Origin: Chaenocephalus aceratus
Lineage: Eukaryota; Chordata; Actinopteri; Perciformes; Channichthyidae
Reading direction: 5' to 3'
Length of the DNA: 64,000 nt
Assembly (NCBI GenBank): GCA_023974075.1
Contig: CM043800.1
Coordinates: forward strand, 22,882,218 to 22,946,217
In this document: piece by piece, positions 24,356 to 40,403 of the stretch
Position numbering within the stretch: the stretch's first letter is position 1
Layout of the letters: each line of letters begins with the position of its first letter
Position numbers and translations under genes: made by a program
The notes under the pieces: model-generated
The model's database searches: none
Told to the model about the DNA's origin: nothing
The model's input: only the letters and a program-made list of their open reading frames with translations

Positions 24356-25119
24356 GCTGAAGATCAACTAGCTAAGATGTAGCTAAGATGTATTAATTGT
24401 GTTTACATGATTGTATAGCAATGAGCACTGGGTAAGCATGTTTAAAAGTAGACACAAAACCAAAGTTACTGAACGTCCCAGATACTCGTATTACCGTGAA
24501 AAGGTATTTGGAAAACAATATATTGTATTTTTTTTTTTTTTTTACATTTGCTTACCTCTCTATCATGAAAATGATATGTAACCCTGGTCACCTAACTGCA
24601 CACAAATGCACTGCATGTTACCGACTGCTTTCATATATATGTGTTAATGTTTTGTATATTTGAATAAAGAGATTAATAATACAATCCATACGACAGTCAT
24701 GCTTCAACTTTAGTTTTCTTTGTGCTTCAATACATGTGCAGTGTGAAGAAACACAGTTTTCAGACAAAGTACTGCACACAAAATCACTGTATATCAATCA
24801 GTAAGATTAAATTATGGTTAATAAACAGTATTTTCATTGTTTTTTGTAAAACCCATGTAGTTCTACCACCCACAAGAAAGTTAGGTCTTTAAAGCATTCA
24901 CTAATAATTATTACTTTTCAAGCTTCTACTGTGCTCTACTTTTTATTTAGATTTTCAACGTAATTATTTTCAATGCTATAAATTCGGTGTCTGATCAAAT
25001 TCAAATACTTCTGTCTCTTATTTGCTTCCATACTTTGGTGTGTCTATGTAATTGCACCCTGAACCTCTTCCTGTGTGACCTTTATATGCACAGAGAGTGT
25101 GTTTGTAATCCTGGCAGCC
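24356..25119. other. Spacer between the paraoxonase genes
   Basis: It holds the 3' UTR of the first paraoxonase (AATAAA at 24663) and then the short upstream region of the second. It is AT-rich with a 17-bp poly-T run at about 24527. No other feature is seen. Confidence 0.6.
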
Positions 25120-28809
<3,690 letters not shown>

Positions 28810-29146
28810 TCTGTCTACTTTGTATCTAATGATTTTTAAGGAAATTAATGTTGTAAGAAAGGATTTGGATGGACATGGGATACACAAATAAAATCTTGAT
28901 TCACAATTTGCAAAATAGTTTTATTTTACCGAACACAGACACTGGCTCGTTGTGAAGAAAGAAACCGTATAACATTAAGTATAACTTTCACAAAATGCAG
29001 TTTGTTTCGTGATACAGGACAGTATTTGTTATAGTTTTATAGTATGGTCTTTCGAACAACACAGACTGATTGATTCCACAATAATGTTAAAGGTATAAGA
29101 AGTTATGAGAACATATATTGTATCCTTTTTCGTCTTTGTCCATAAC
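28810..29146. other. Convergent 3' spacer, paraoxonase and kcnk5
   Basis: Only 337 bp separate the two stop codons, so both 3' UTRs must share it, perhaps overlapping. The forward poly-A signal is AATAAA at 28887. No further feature is seen. Confidence 0.6.
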
Positions 29147-32006
29147 CTAATTTTCCTCTACTACCTTAGCTATTGTAAATCTAGTCCCTCCACCATGAGG
29201 ATGCTGCACAATTTCCTCTTCCGTAGTATTTGTCGAGGGTATAGTGAAGAATATGCCATCACTTTCTAATGCACAACTTTCCTCCTCCTTATCTGCACTC
29301 ACACATTGTGCAGGTTCAGTTTCTCTGTTGCCATCTTGTATTAAAGGACGCGCCTTGCGTTTGCTTTTGTCCACAACAGCGATAGCATTTATGAACACTT
29401 CACTGATGCTCAGCATACGTCTTTGACGTGGCGAGTGATCCAGGGTCTGGATGTTGTTGGCCAAGATGTCGCTGCAGCTCTTAGAGCGATTTATGTTGTA
29501 TTCAGGCAGTGTTTTATTTGCTGTGGTTCCAATTCCCTTGATGACAGTGCTGTAGTCTTCCTCCTCCTCTGATAAGAAGTTAAAGATGTCAATAACAGAG
29601 TGCTTTAATTCTGGATTGTGCTTCTCCTCGACAGGCTCGGGTTCCAGATCATAGAAGTGTCGGTGCCTGTGCCTTCTTTTCTTAAACACTTTGTGAGCTT
29701 TCACTACCATGTGGACATTCCAGCTGAAGAATAGAGACAGCCAGGCCAGGCCCATGTAGATCCATAACTCTGCAAACACTCTGTACAGCCTGGGATATTC
29801 TATGTTTGGATTTACACCTGAAATGAGAGCCAGTGGACATTCTTTTCATAGGACTTAACAAACCAAAACGTTTAGAACCACAAATAACCACAGAGAAACC
29901 TTAACTTAAATGAAAATGTACATTATGCTAACGTAAACCTACCTGCCACATAATCTCCAAAACCAACTGTTGTGAGTGTGATAAAAGAGAAGTAGAGGCC
30001 CTCCAGGTAGCTCCATCCTTCAATAGACATAAAAACAAATGGAGGGATCACCAGGTGCACGACCAGCCCCCATAACAGGAATAAGGCTGTGCAGGTGAAT
30101 TGGACCTTTTTCTAATGGAAGGGAGAAAAAAAAACACATTAGATCTTCATGTTAAAATAACACAATATAACACCCTTTTATTAACAGTGTTCAGAAAAAA
30201 CCCAACTCCAGCTTTCATTTAAATTCTTACCACTGAAACCTTTTTGTGGATTAAAACTTGGGACAGACGTTTGGCCCGGTCTCCAAAGAATGAACCCAGC
30301 TGGCTTATCCATACCAGACACAGGGGGATCCCACACAGACCATACAGGATGCAGAACACACGACCACCTTGAGTCTTAGGAGCAACATTACCATAACCTG
30401 GGGAATACAGGAGTTAATATTAACACACACATCTATACTTCATTAATGGTTAGGTCATTTGTCAATCATTTACAGATGGGAAATAAAGCATTAAGGATAC
30501 AATTATAAAATGTGGGTTGTCAGGTTAAAAGAAAAATGCCTATACTTGGTATCCTTCTCTAGTGTTTTTAATTAGCTTAGTATTCATTTTGCAGGAAGAT
30601 CACAGTTTGATCATTTGCAAATAATTAATTTAATACATAACCGTTACAACAGCACAAGTATTGTCATTGTCTTGATGTTAGTAATTCATTAATCAGGGCT
30701 AATGTTTTCTCAATTCCTGATAAATCTTCAAGACTATTTCAAGAGTTGACAAAGGTTTTGGGTTGTTTATGACTTATGTTCACGATACCTTACCTCACCA
30801 AAAAGTATTAAGAATTATGGAAGTATTACATGTTGTCTGTCTTTATGTGTTGCATTAAGATCGACTTGTACACTTCTCTGTGGCACCGCACATAAAGTGA
30901 GTTAATAAATAAATAATGCGAGGTGTATACAAGACTTATTCTGTTGCCAAATATTTTAAATGTAACGTCACATTTAACTGCTTTGATTGCAATATGTTTA
31001 CATAAAACAAGGATTAGTTGTTTTTTTATCAAATATTGTCAGTGTCATACAAACCTATGGTGGTCACAATGGTGGCAGCAAAGATGACAGAGTTACCCCA
31101 GTCCCAGGTGTTCCGCTGTTTGTCCCCAGTGATGGTCAAACCTTGGCCTGCAGCATCTGACACTATCTGAGACAGTGGACACAGTAAACTCTCAATAAAA
31201 CCCATTCACATCCCCCTATAACTTCAGCAACTACTTTAACTTAAGAACACCATAAACAAACTTATTGAAAACGTTTACAATGGCTTATTCAAAATATCAA
31301 CTTCACAACTTCCCAGCTGCCATTAAAGCGGACACACCCTTAGCAAACATTCAAATATGTGTGCGGAGGAGAAAGACATGCTCATGCACGCTCACTGTGC
31401 TGTTTAAAACCAAGAGTGCTCGCAAAATGTCCGGTGAAATTCGGCTTTAACACAAATGAACATGACATCAAAAACATTGAAGTGGTTTTATAGTCAGGCT
31501 ACAGGTTGCTTTGGCCAGCATGCGGTTGTTTTGTTGTTAAATCAGGTAAAACAGGTTCTGGTGTGTCCTGACATGTAAAGACTTTCACCCATCAAGGCTA
31601 AATAAAAGGTAAAATAAGGCAAATTAAGCTGTTAACATCTGTGAGTTGTTCACATGTATTGTATTTGATAACTTAATGTGACTTAACAAAAGCATACATG
31701 CTTTTACCAACTAGGATACATAGTTGGTCAATCACCGCGAAAAGTTACGTACACATTTGCCTACTTATCTCAGTCATGTTAATCTCCTGTCATAAACTGC
31801 TATTAAAACACGTTTCATACCTCCAAAATCTCATCCAGACTTTCCGCTGTTAAGCAGCTGTATTTCTTCAAAATGATTTTCTTTTGTTCGATATACTCGT
31901 CTCTGGCTGTTTTCCAGTTGGGCTCTTCGAGAATTTGAAATATTGCAGCCCCGATCGACAAGTAGAAAATTATACATGAAGTTAAAAACGGACCCTTATC
32001 TGCCAT
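29147..32006 (-). CDS. kcnk5: Two-pore-domain potassium channel K5 (TASK-2)
   Basis: Alkali-activated background K+ channel of epithelia, a plasma-membrane dimer with two pore loops per subunit. Five exons on the minus strand: 31821-32006, 31055-31166, 30231-30397, 29943-30111 and 29147-29817; 1,305 nt, 434 residues. The start MADKGPFLTSCIIFYLSIG matches the TASK-2 N-terminus. The first selectivity filter (TTIGYGN) is built across the exon 2/3 junction and the second is TTVGFGD. The P1 region keeps the TWDWGNSVIFAATIVTT pattern, and the helix after P2 (LWIYMGLAWLSLFF) is followed by the very basic KKRRHRHRH. The cytoplasmic tail keeps the DIFNFLSEEEEDY block seen in TASK-2. The tail is shorter than in the human protein (499 residues from memory). 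Teleosts have more than one kcnk5 copy and I cannot tell which this is. Confidence 0.94.
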
Positions 32007-33411
32007 ATTAAAGTCATAACTTCAGTCTATACGTCGTAGTGTAGCTTTTATTCCTGAGAGGACTGCCCTTATCCTACCCGCTCAGCTTTCTTCCTGGTAG
32101 CCTACAACACAAAGCATTACGCTCACACAAACTCAGATCCATAGTCCAGAAACATAATTTCATTAGATGCTTGATTTATAGACTTATATAATGTATATGA
32201 TCAAATTCCTATTGATAAAAAAAAAAACAGTGGAGAAATGCAAAAACTATGGAAATAGCTTAAAGGCTGTCCACATTTCCAAGCAGGTGACACATTGTTT
32301 TTGTTTTTGTATGCCAAATCAGCATATTCCCCCCTTATTTTCAGTATAATGAACAGTCTTATTTACATATACATCATTATGTATAAAATAAAAATGCAAG
32401 TATTCAACCTGTCTCTATACTTTCTTACATGAATGCAGAATACCGGAATGAAGCAATTATAGAATCATCCGACAGGGGGCAACACGCCCTCAGTAAGCCA
32501 CAGTTGTGAGGAGGCATGCCTGCATTTTGTGACTGAAGTTGTGTGTGTTTGTGGTGATGACAGTTGCTCTTATCTTCATCCAGAAGACTGGAGTTGAGTG
32601 TGACACACTGGGTGGATCCTGGCTGCTCTGCATGATAATGGTGAAGAGGTGTTTCCCACAATGTGAGAATACTGCATGTGTAAGAATGAATGATTTGAAG
32701 AATATACTCGTGTCTATCTATCTATCTATCTATCTATCTATGGCACTCTACAGTATATCATGGCTCACTGCACATAATAAGGACGGATTGTTCATCACAA
32801 GGAGTATTAGTCAGCTTACAAAAACACTATTGTATTGCCCATGGGAAGTGTATTTTTTGTTTCGTTTTAGGTATAATACTGAGACAGATGTTCCAGCTGT
32901 AGCAGCTGCCAGACAGTGATGTGCTGCACCTTAAGGGAATTCACAGTGCTTTTGGTGGGAGAATGAAATGGAGCCATGATATGTGTGTTTGCCGTATGCA
33001 CCTGATGCACTGATGTAGGATTAACCATGAATTTATAGCAAATCGTTTGAATATGTAAAAAAATATACACCAATTGGTATAAATGTGTTTCTGAAATTGT
33101 GTTGAAGAAATCCTTAAATAACTTTTATACTCCAATCTTTCTCCCTTTTTGACAAAGCAGATATTTCTATTTGGAATTTTTCACACATTCATGTCAAGAA
33201 GTCACAATCAGCAGAACACATTTTTGAGAGGTGAAGGGGCTCTAATTTATATTTGGGGGTTCACAATAATCAGTAAGAAAACGTATAAGTAATAAATTGC
33301 CATTTGATCCTTACTTACATGACATCATAAAGAAAAAGAAGGTGATCGTCTAGGAACCAATCAATAATAGAGTTTACCTATATTAATACTTGGATATACT
33401 GGAACTACATA
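32007..33411. other. kcnk5 upstream region
   Basis: Contains the promoter side of kcnk5, an A run at about 32218 and a (TATC)n microsatellite (32713-32741). I see no gene-like frame; the forward frame 32539-32919 shows no family features. Confidence 0.5.
32713..32741. repeat. (TATC)n microsatellite
   Basis: About seven perfect tetranucleotide units in a row. Confidence 0.95.
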
Positions 33412-34440
33412 ATGGTACATGTTTTTTTTTATGCGGATGATACTGTGATGTATTGTGCAGGTCCTACCATTAAGGAGGCTGTTGTTAAATTACAGGCTGT
33501 TTTTAACACTATTCAGACTCAGCTCTCTGAATTAAAGCTTCTTTTAAATGTGGATAAAACCAAGGTAATGCTCTTTTCAAAAGCAAAAAAGACACCAGAG
33601 CCTGTTTTAGATATTGTAACTACGCAAGGAACAAAACTTGAAGTTGTTGCCTGTTACAAATACCTTGGTATCTGGCTTGATGATTGTCTCTCTTTTAAAC
33701 TTCATGTCAATAACCTGCTAAAAAAACTGAGGGTTAGGCTAGGGTTCTTTTTCAGAAACAAGTCCTGTTTCTCGCTTGAGGCCAGGAAAAGGCTAGTCAC
33801 TGTGACCTTTTTACCTGTGCTGGACTATGGGGATCTGGTCTATATGAATGCACCTGCCAATTGCCTGGTCAAGTTAGATGCTGCGTATCACAGTGCACTG
33901 AGATTTGTGACAAACTGTAAAGCATTAACCCATCACTGTACCCTGTATGCAAGGGCTGGTTTGCTTTCACTAACTGTACGGAGGCTCAGTCACTGGTACA
34001 TTTTTATATACAAAGCCATGTTAGGGAAACTTCCATCTTATATCTGCTCCCTGATCTCACGGAGAATTGTAAGTGGCTACTGTCTGAGATCGAATGCTGT
34101 GGTTGTATTAAATGTGCCAACTGCTAGGACTGTCTTAGGGAAGACAGCTTTTAGATGCGCAGCTCCTCTGTCTTGGAATAGTCTGCAAATTAAATGGAAA
34201 CTGAACAATCTGGTGCCACTAAATGTTTTTAAAGCTCGGTTGGATGCTACTCAATCGGAAGCTATTGGTACCTGTTTATGTGGACAATTTTGTAAATGAT
34301 GCTGTATGCTGTCCTTTTGTTGTTCTATTTATGTTTTTATGTTTCATGTGGAACTACTTGAACAGGTCTCCCTTGGAAAAGAGATCAATGATCTCAATGG
34401 GATTTTATCTGTATAAATAAAGGTTTGAAATGAAATGAAA
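33412..34440 (+). mobile_element. 5'-truncated LINE with an open 295-codon RT C-terminus
   Basis: The frame 33412-34299 is open for 295 codons. It starts at the RT catalytic box (FFYADDTVMY), then LLNVDKTKVMLFS, YKYLGIWLDD, FLPVLDYGDLVY and the thumb/C-terminal block ending in PLSWNSLQIKWKL and LNVFKARL. This is the usual C-terminal half of a CR1/L2/Rex1-like non-LTR retrotransposon. The tail has an AATAAA-like stretch at about 34416 followed by a short (TGAAA)n repeat (about 34426-34447), the kind of 3' end these elements leave. The upstream half of the element is absent, as is usual after 5' truncation. The lack of stops suggests a fairly recent insertion. Confidence 0.88.
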
Positions 34441-35086
34441 TGAAATGTAACAATTTGTATTCTTATGTTGTTACTTGCTAAAGACATGTCTAAGTGTTTA
34501 AAAAAAAGATGCAGAGATTAATAGATACACAATAGATTACACGTGTAAACACACAACAGCACCCCCTTGTGGACCTACCAGCAGAGTTGGAAAGCATTTG
34601 CAGAAATGTCTCAACTTTGGCTGGTGGCTCTGACTTTGCTCCTATCAGTTGTATTTGACTTTTCACTGGCACAACGTTTGCCTTTGTTTAATGATAGCTT
34701 AATATTTGACCACACATTCCTCTGATGTCCAGGCCCTGATTCTGAAACTACACAGGTAAACGCATATGCTGCTGTACCTGTTTTTCACTTTTGCAGGTGA
34801 TATTTTAAGAAGGAATCCTTTGTGCCAACATGAACACTCTTCTATAACTGATGCCTTAAATGCATATCCATCTGTGTTGAGGCAAGTAGGATTATTTAAC
34901 CATCTAAGAACTGGTCTAAATTATATTCAAAACATATAATATATATTATTCTGAAAGGTACCATTTAGCATAATACGTTTTTTACTTTTGGTATATTTTC
35001 ATGCTTATACTTTTGCACTTTTACTTGAGTAACCTTTTGTTTGCAGGACCTGTATTTGTAGGAGAGTATCCCTACACTCTTGTAGT

Positions 35087-35685
35087 CAGAGGTGGGAGAA
35101 GTATTCAGATCTTGCACTTGAATAAAAGTAGGAGTACCAGAGTGGAGGAATACTCTGTTACAAGTAAAAGTCCTGCATTCAAAATGTTACTCAAGTATTA
35201 CCATACAAATATACTAAAAGTACCAAAAGTAAAAGTACTTATTATGCAAATTAACCATTTCAGAATAATATATATTATATGTTGTGATCATAATTGTTGA
35301 TGCTTTAAAGTGTTATCAAACCTGGTAAAGGTGCAGCTAGTTACTTTGTATACTGCAGGGTAGCTTGTGAATGTTACTCCAGGTGTAACTAAAGTCTTAT
35401 TTAAGTGTTGATTTTATTTCACATCGTTAAACAAAATCTGCAAAGTAACAACATCTACAAAATAAATGTAGTGGAGTAAAAGTACACGATTTACCTCTGA
35501 ATTGTAGTGGAGTAGGCCTAGGCTAGAAGTAAAGTAGCATAACATGGAAATACTCAAGTAAAGTACAAGTATCTTAAATTGTACTTCAGTACAGTACTCG
35601 ACTAAATGTAGCCTACTTTAGTTACTTCCCACCACTGCTTGTACTTTTACTCAAGTATAAGATCTGAGTAGTGTTTCCACCTCTG
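35087..35685. mobile_element. hAT-type MITE, about 600 bp
   Basis: The left end CAGAGGTGGGAGAAGTATTC (35087) and the right end, whose reverse complement begins CAGAGGTGGAAACACTACTC, are inverted repeats extending about 45 bp (both continue to AGATCTT and ACTTGAnTAAAAGTA). The internal sequence is dominated by many AAGTACTnnnAAGTA-like short repeats, typical of an abundant teleost non-autonomous element with CAGAGGTGGG ends. I found no clear 8-bp target duplication. No coding capacity. Confidence 0.75.
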
Positions 35686-35699
35686 TAAGTAACGCTCCC

Positions 35700-35868
35700 A
35701 CCTCCACTCCACCCATCAGTACTTAGTGCTTCGTCATTGTGGCTGCGACACCTCCTCTCTGTGGAAACCTGGCTGAGAGTCTCCAATCTGTTCTGAATAG
35801 AAACACGGGGATTATGGCAACAAACTGAAAGTGGAGGAAACGCACAGAAGATACATCTATCTGCTCAG
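35700..35868 (+). other. Possible untranslated first exon (epb41?)
   Basis: A locally GC-richer block ends in CTGCTCAG followed by a strong donor (GTATGAC at 35869). It contains a four-codon upstream frame (ATGGCAACAAACTGA, about 35815) and no long frame. It has the right strand and lies about 10 kb upstream of the epb41 coding start, and 4.1 genes commonly use distant alternative first exons. The link to epb41 is inference only; the exon could also belong to an unseen transcript. Confidence 0.25.
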
Positions 35869-38800
35869 GTATGACTCGCCTGCACGCTATTGTGTTTACA
35901 TTTTACACAGCTATTCCTGCGAGGCTTTTCATTTCATGTCTGCTCGCGACGGCAGTTCGTTTAGAGTTCACTGAACCGTATTTAGAGGGATTATGTCAAA
36001 GATGTGTTTGCTGTTAGCTACCTGGGGAATAAGGAACTAGGACACCTAGCCTCCTGTAGTCTGTCGAAGGTATGACAATATTAAACAGAAATGTCTACCA
36101 AATGATTGTTGTAAGGTTGCATTCAAAAGCCCAGAGACTCCAGGCCCTTCATACTTTGTAAACAAAAGATACCGAGTTTAAAATGTTATAAACAAGGAAA
36201 CACAACCACAGCTAAACAGGCAGGTTGTCCTAGAAATGATGTAGGCCTACTTTCGCATGGATCTATTTAGTATACCGACAACAGAAAAGGAAATCTAAAG
36301 AAAAGTGTTGGTGATAATTATTTTTGATAAAACAACTGATTTGAGTCATCCATTACCTGTTTATATGCACTGTTTCTGGGTGCTTGCACTATTTGCCATA
36401 CTTTCAAAGAGCTATTCATCTTCTGATTCAGGCCCATTAGCTATAAATTCGTTTTTGATGTACATTATTCATTTAATAAGAAAAAAGCATGGTTAAATGT
36501 AACACTAGAAAATGTCTTCGGATGTTTAAATGTATACTAATGTTGAACATCATTATGAGTTGTATCAATTGCTCAACAGTAACCTGCTTGGAAGCATTCG
36601 AGGATGGATAAGAAGGTACTTTTGACAAATGAAATGACAAAAAAGGTGCAAATTGATATGCACTAAAAGCAATTGAAAGCAAAAATACTATAGGTGGACC
36701 ACTCAATGATGATTTTACTGACCACCTTTATATTATTTGTTTGAGTTTTGAAATAAACTAATAAACACAAACTGAGATACGATAATTATTCTATGTTAAT
36801 AATTTGAAACAATTTTAAACTTCAGCCAACACCTACATCTCATCGAACCATGTGTGCTGTCACTCTTTTGAGTGTATTTTATAAACCCATGAATAAATGA
36901 ATTTGTATTTAGTATAGTATTTCTCTGAACTGACACACTTTTTTTCCATTTCTCCTTCTCCCTGCTTCTAACCTGGTCTCGGATTGTCGCCAAAAATCTT
37001 CAACATTGACATGTTGTGAGTATCTTCTTTATGGTTGTATAAGTGTGACAAAGGCAATTGGTATTGTTTTGCATACAACACTAACAATTATATTACCTTA
37101 ATTTATATACAAATGATTCCCTCTTAATGTACCACAAATTGATTTTAAGCTTTTGCAAATAATGACTTTAACAAAACAAGCCTACTTCCATGCAGCTGCA
37201 GAGACCCATTTCATTTTTATGAATGCAAAGATTCGTTGAAGTCCTTACTATTTTTAGAGAATATTAATTCTCAAGATTTCTATTTGACCTGCCACTCTTC
37301 CTGGCATCTGAGTGCAGACCTTCTCTGTATCTTCTTTATCCATTTTATAATTTATTTTAAATGTATTTGCTCGTTAAAATGCTTTTCTATCATGATTCTG
37401 ACTCCATTTGCGTGCGAGTAGTTACCACTATTTCTCTATGATATTATGGACTATTTCTTGTACTTTCTTTGTAAAGAGCCATTTAAAGAAAATTAGCCTT
37501 TTTAAAGTGCAGCATTAAAAAGATCTGAAAAATACATTGGGATGGAATCCCTTTTAGAAGTTTATTGGCTGAAATTACGCTTTCCTGCTGTTGTTGACCT
37601 GCTGGTAACTGCCCACACCAAACTACTTTTGGGAGGGGTAGTGTGACCGTGTCAGTCTGAAGCATCTGGACGAAACACATCTTTATCTCTCATGAACACA
37701 TGCTTCTAGCATGCCTCGGAACTCTGTATTGACGTCGTAGAGTATTATTGGCAGAGATTCCCTCTCACTCAACAAATAATGTAGAACTAATAGTTTGGTC
37801 TTTCACTATGAAGCTTTTTTATTGTTAGACTCTAAGTTCACATATTTTTACCCGGATTGCAGTGGGTATTGAAAGTGTCAGTATAGAGAAAATGTTTTTA
37901 TTTTAGACCTGTCCCACTAACTAGTCAGTCAATGAAACAGCATGTATAATTGGATTCATATACCATCTGTCCACCAGGGGGCAGTGTAAACTAAGAAAAC
38001 ATGGCTATTTACAGTAGCATCAGATGATCAACACATTTGTAGCGTGTACTTAGGTGGCCTAGAATGTCCGACACAATCTGTTCACCGTATCGTGAGCCCC
38101 AGGGTACAGCTTTTTATTAAGAGATCTCAGATAAAATCCAAGCGTATGCATATTAATATAAGCATTTCACTTCCAATCTGTCTACCAGCTGCAGAAAAGC
38201 CATGATTCATTTATTTTGGGGAAAGTTGTCCTGCCCTATTCTCTCTATTATAGCACAGGAGGCACATAATATGCAACATAGACATGTCCTGACTCTTCCC
38301 CTAGGAGAAAACATCATGCTGTTTTATTTAAATTATCTTAGGTGTGCATGAAGGGGAGAATTCAAACGTGGCCTAGAGGACAAGAAGGATAGGGGACATG
38401 TCTGCTGGCAGAAAGGAGCTGAAACGTGGAACATTCCTGGTTCATGAATTCTTCATAACATAATGGTGCACTATTAATATTGATGCACTGCTACCATCAA
38501 TCCCGTTAGTGCTTTTGAGAGCTCTGTTCGTGAGCACAAATAAAACCCCTGAAACTATGCTTCCATCACTTGCACTTATAAATTATAATTCATATTTAAA
38601 GCTGCACTAAGTTGTTTTACATAAGATACGGGAGGGAAGGCGGCGTGGTGTGTGTGATGTGTACCCAGATGCAGTATTGAAAGTCAAAGAGAGATGAATT
38701 GGGTGCCAGTGGTATTGGACATTATGTAATCACTGAGTGATGGTGCCAGATAGGGATAAAGATGTTCCAAACAAATACAACCCCCATGCACTCAGCTGGA

Positions 38801-40159
38801 GCAATGCACTGCAGCATCTCATTTGCCTGTTTGGCTGTGCTTTTGAGCAAATGAGGAAGAGTGATGGGGGAAACAGAAAGTGCGCGTCAGTGTTTTGGGT
38901 GTGTCGTCTCAGAGTCTGTGGTTCCAGTCTGTCAACGTCTCGAGGGACTGTTAGTGCTGCTCCTCCTCTCCTCCCTCTCGTTTCTGTTTCTCCTCCCTCT
39001 CCTGGGTCCAGCTCAACACCTGCTCCTTGCAGTAGGAACAGGGCAGGGCAGGGGTTCCTAAGCAACTGAAGGCAACGCGAGTAGTTCATGGAGCCTTTGT
39101 TTCTCTTTCTTATTGTCTCTCAATTAACTCTCTCACTTTCCCATTCAATCCCAAACTGAAGCAGCACTTTAAAAGCAGCTCTTCCTAGCCGCTGGGATTC
39201 GTCAGATGTTTGTAGTGGTGTTACAGTTAATGTTTAACATTAGCAGTTGTCATCATGCTGCTTATGTGTCATCACCGTGTTCAGTGATCAAAGTCTAAAG
39301 ACAAACACATGATCACCAACCAATACTGTGCAAGACGGAAGGTTTACGTTTCTGTGCTTTGATGTCTGCATTGATTTGTGATACCTCTTTTGGACTTTAT
39401 GAAAGATTTACGGACTCATATTTCTACTGGTAAGACTTTTATAAACATATTTTACACATAATATTGCACAGAAATTACATGTGACAGTGCTATGCATGGC
39501 ACATTAACTTTCCTCTGTGAAACAAAGGTGATGATGCCTTAGTGTAGCTGTGAGAATAATGAACCCCTCTACATCCCCCCCCCCCCCCCTTTTCAGCCCA
39601 TGAGCCGTATGGGCCTAATGGGGTCAGGCAGATGGGTGGGGTCCATAAAGACAGCTTGTATGTATGTGTATGCATATGAGCGGACGCACATGTGCTGGTG
39701 CATTATTTTATTTTTACATAGGAGGTTGAGGTAGGATAGGTTGTTGGACAGTTAATAGTGATTTTTAAATGGTGTCTCTTTTAATATCTCACCATGTGGC
39801 TCATAGTTGTAGTCCTGACAACCTCATACTGTGCACATGAATGCACCACGCTGCTGCCTGAAAAGACTGGGCAGGACTCTGAGGAATATTCCCCCCCCTC
39901 CTGTTTCTGGACATTGTACTGTGTTAATGACTGCACTCTTTGGCCCCCATTCTCCATGCCTATTTGGAACGTTTGTAAAAACGTTGTATGTGTTGTACCA
40001 ACATAGTAATGAGTTGTTTCAAAGCAAAAACTACTGATATGCATAGAAATCTGTCGTTTATCTTCTATACTTCTGAAAAACTCTGTGGTGTTTTTAAGGT
40101 TGGCTTACTGCAGCATCCAAACATATTTTTGACATATAGGCCAATATTTAGCAGCTTTA

Positions 40160-40403
40160 TATGAAAGTTGTGTGTCCATGTCCTCCATCCCGGCATGTGG
40201 CTGTGAGCTGCTCGGTGCTCCGTTGGTCAGCTCAGGTCCGAGCCTCGGAGCTAGACTCCTCCCCTTTACGAGCGTCGGACACCTTCAGCACAACAAAGCA
40301 TGTGTCGCTCCGCAACATTGTTTCTACTCTGAACGTGCGGAATAAAGGATTTTGTCTGATTTTTATAGCATTTGCTTTCCCATTGATGCTAATCCTGCAG
40401 TAG
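40160..40403 (+). promoter_or_regulatory. Possible alternative promoter and first exon
   Basis: This is the most CpG-containing block between 36 and 45 kb, with several CG dinucleotides (GGTCCGAGCCTCGGAGC, CGAGCGTCGG). It is followed by CCTGCAGTAG and a consensus donor GTAAGCC at 40404. It could be an alternative untranslated first exon of epb41. There is no direct support beyond base composition and the donor. Confidence 0.2.

Noticed and set aside
33412..34299. 295-codon open frame as a host gene
   Set aside because: It begins at the RT YADD box and follows the non-LTR RT C-terminus throughout, with a retroposon-type tail.
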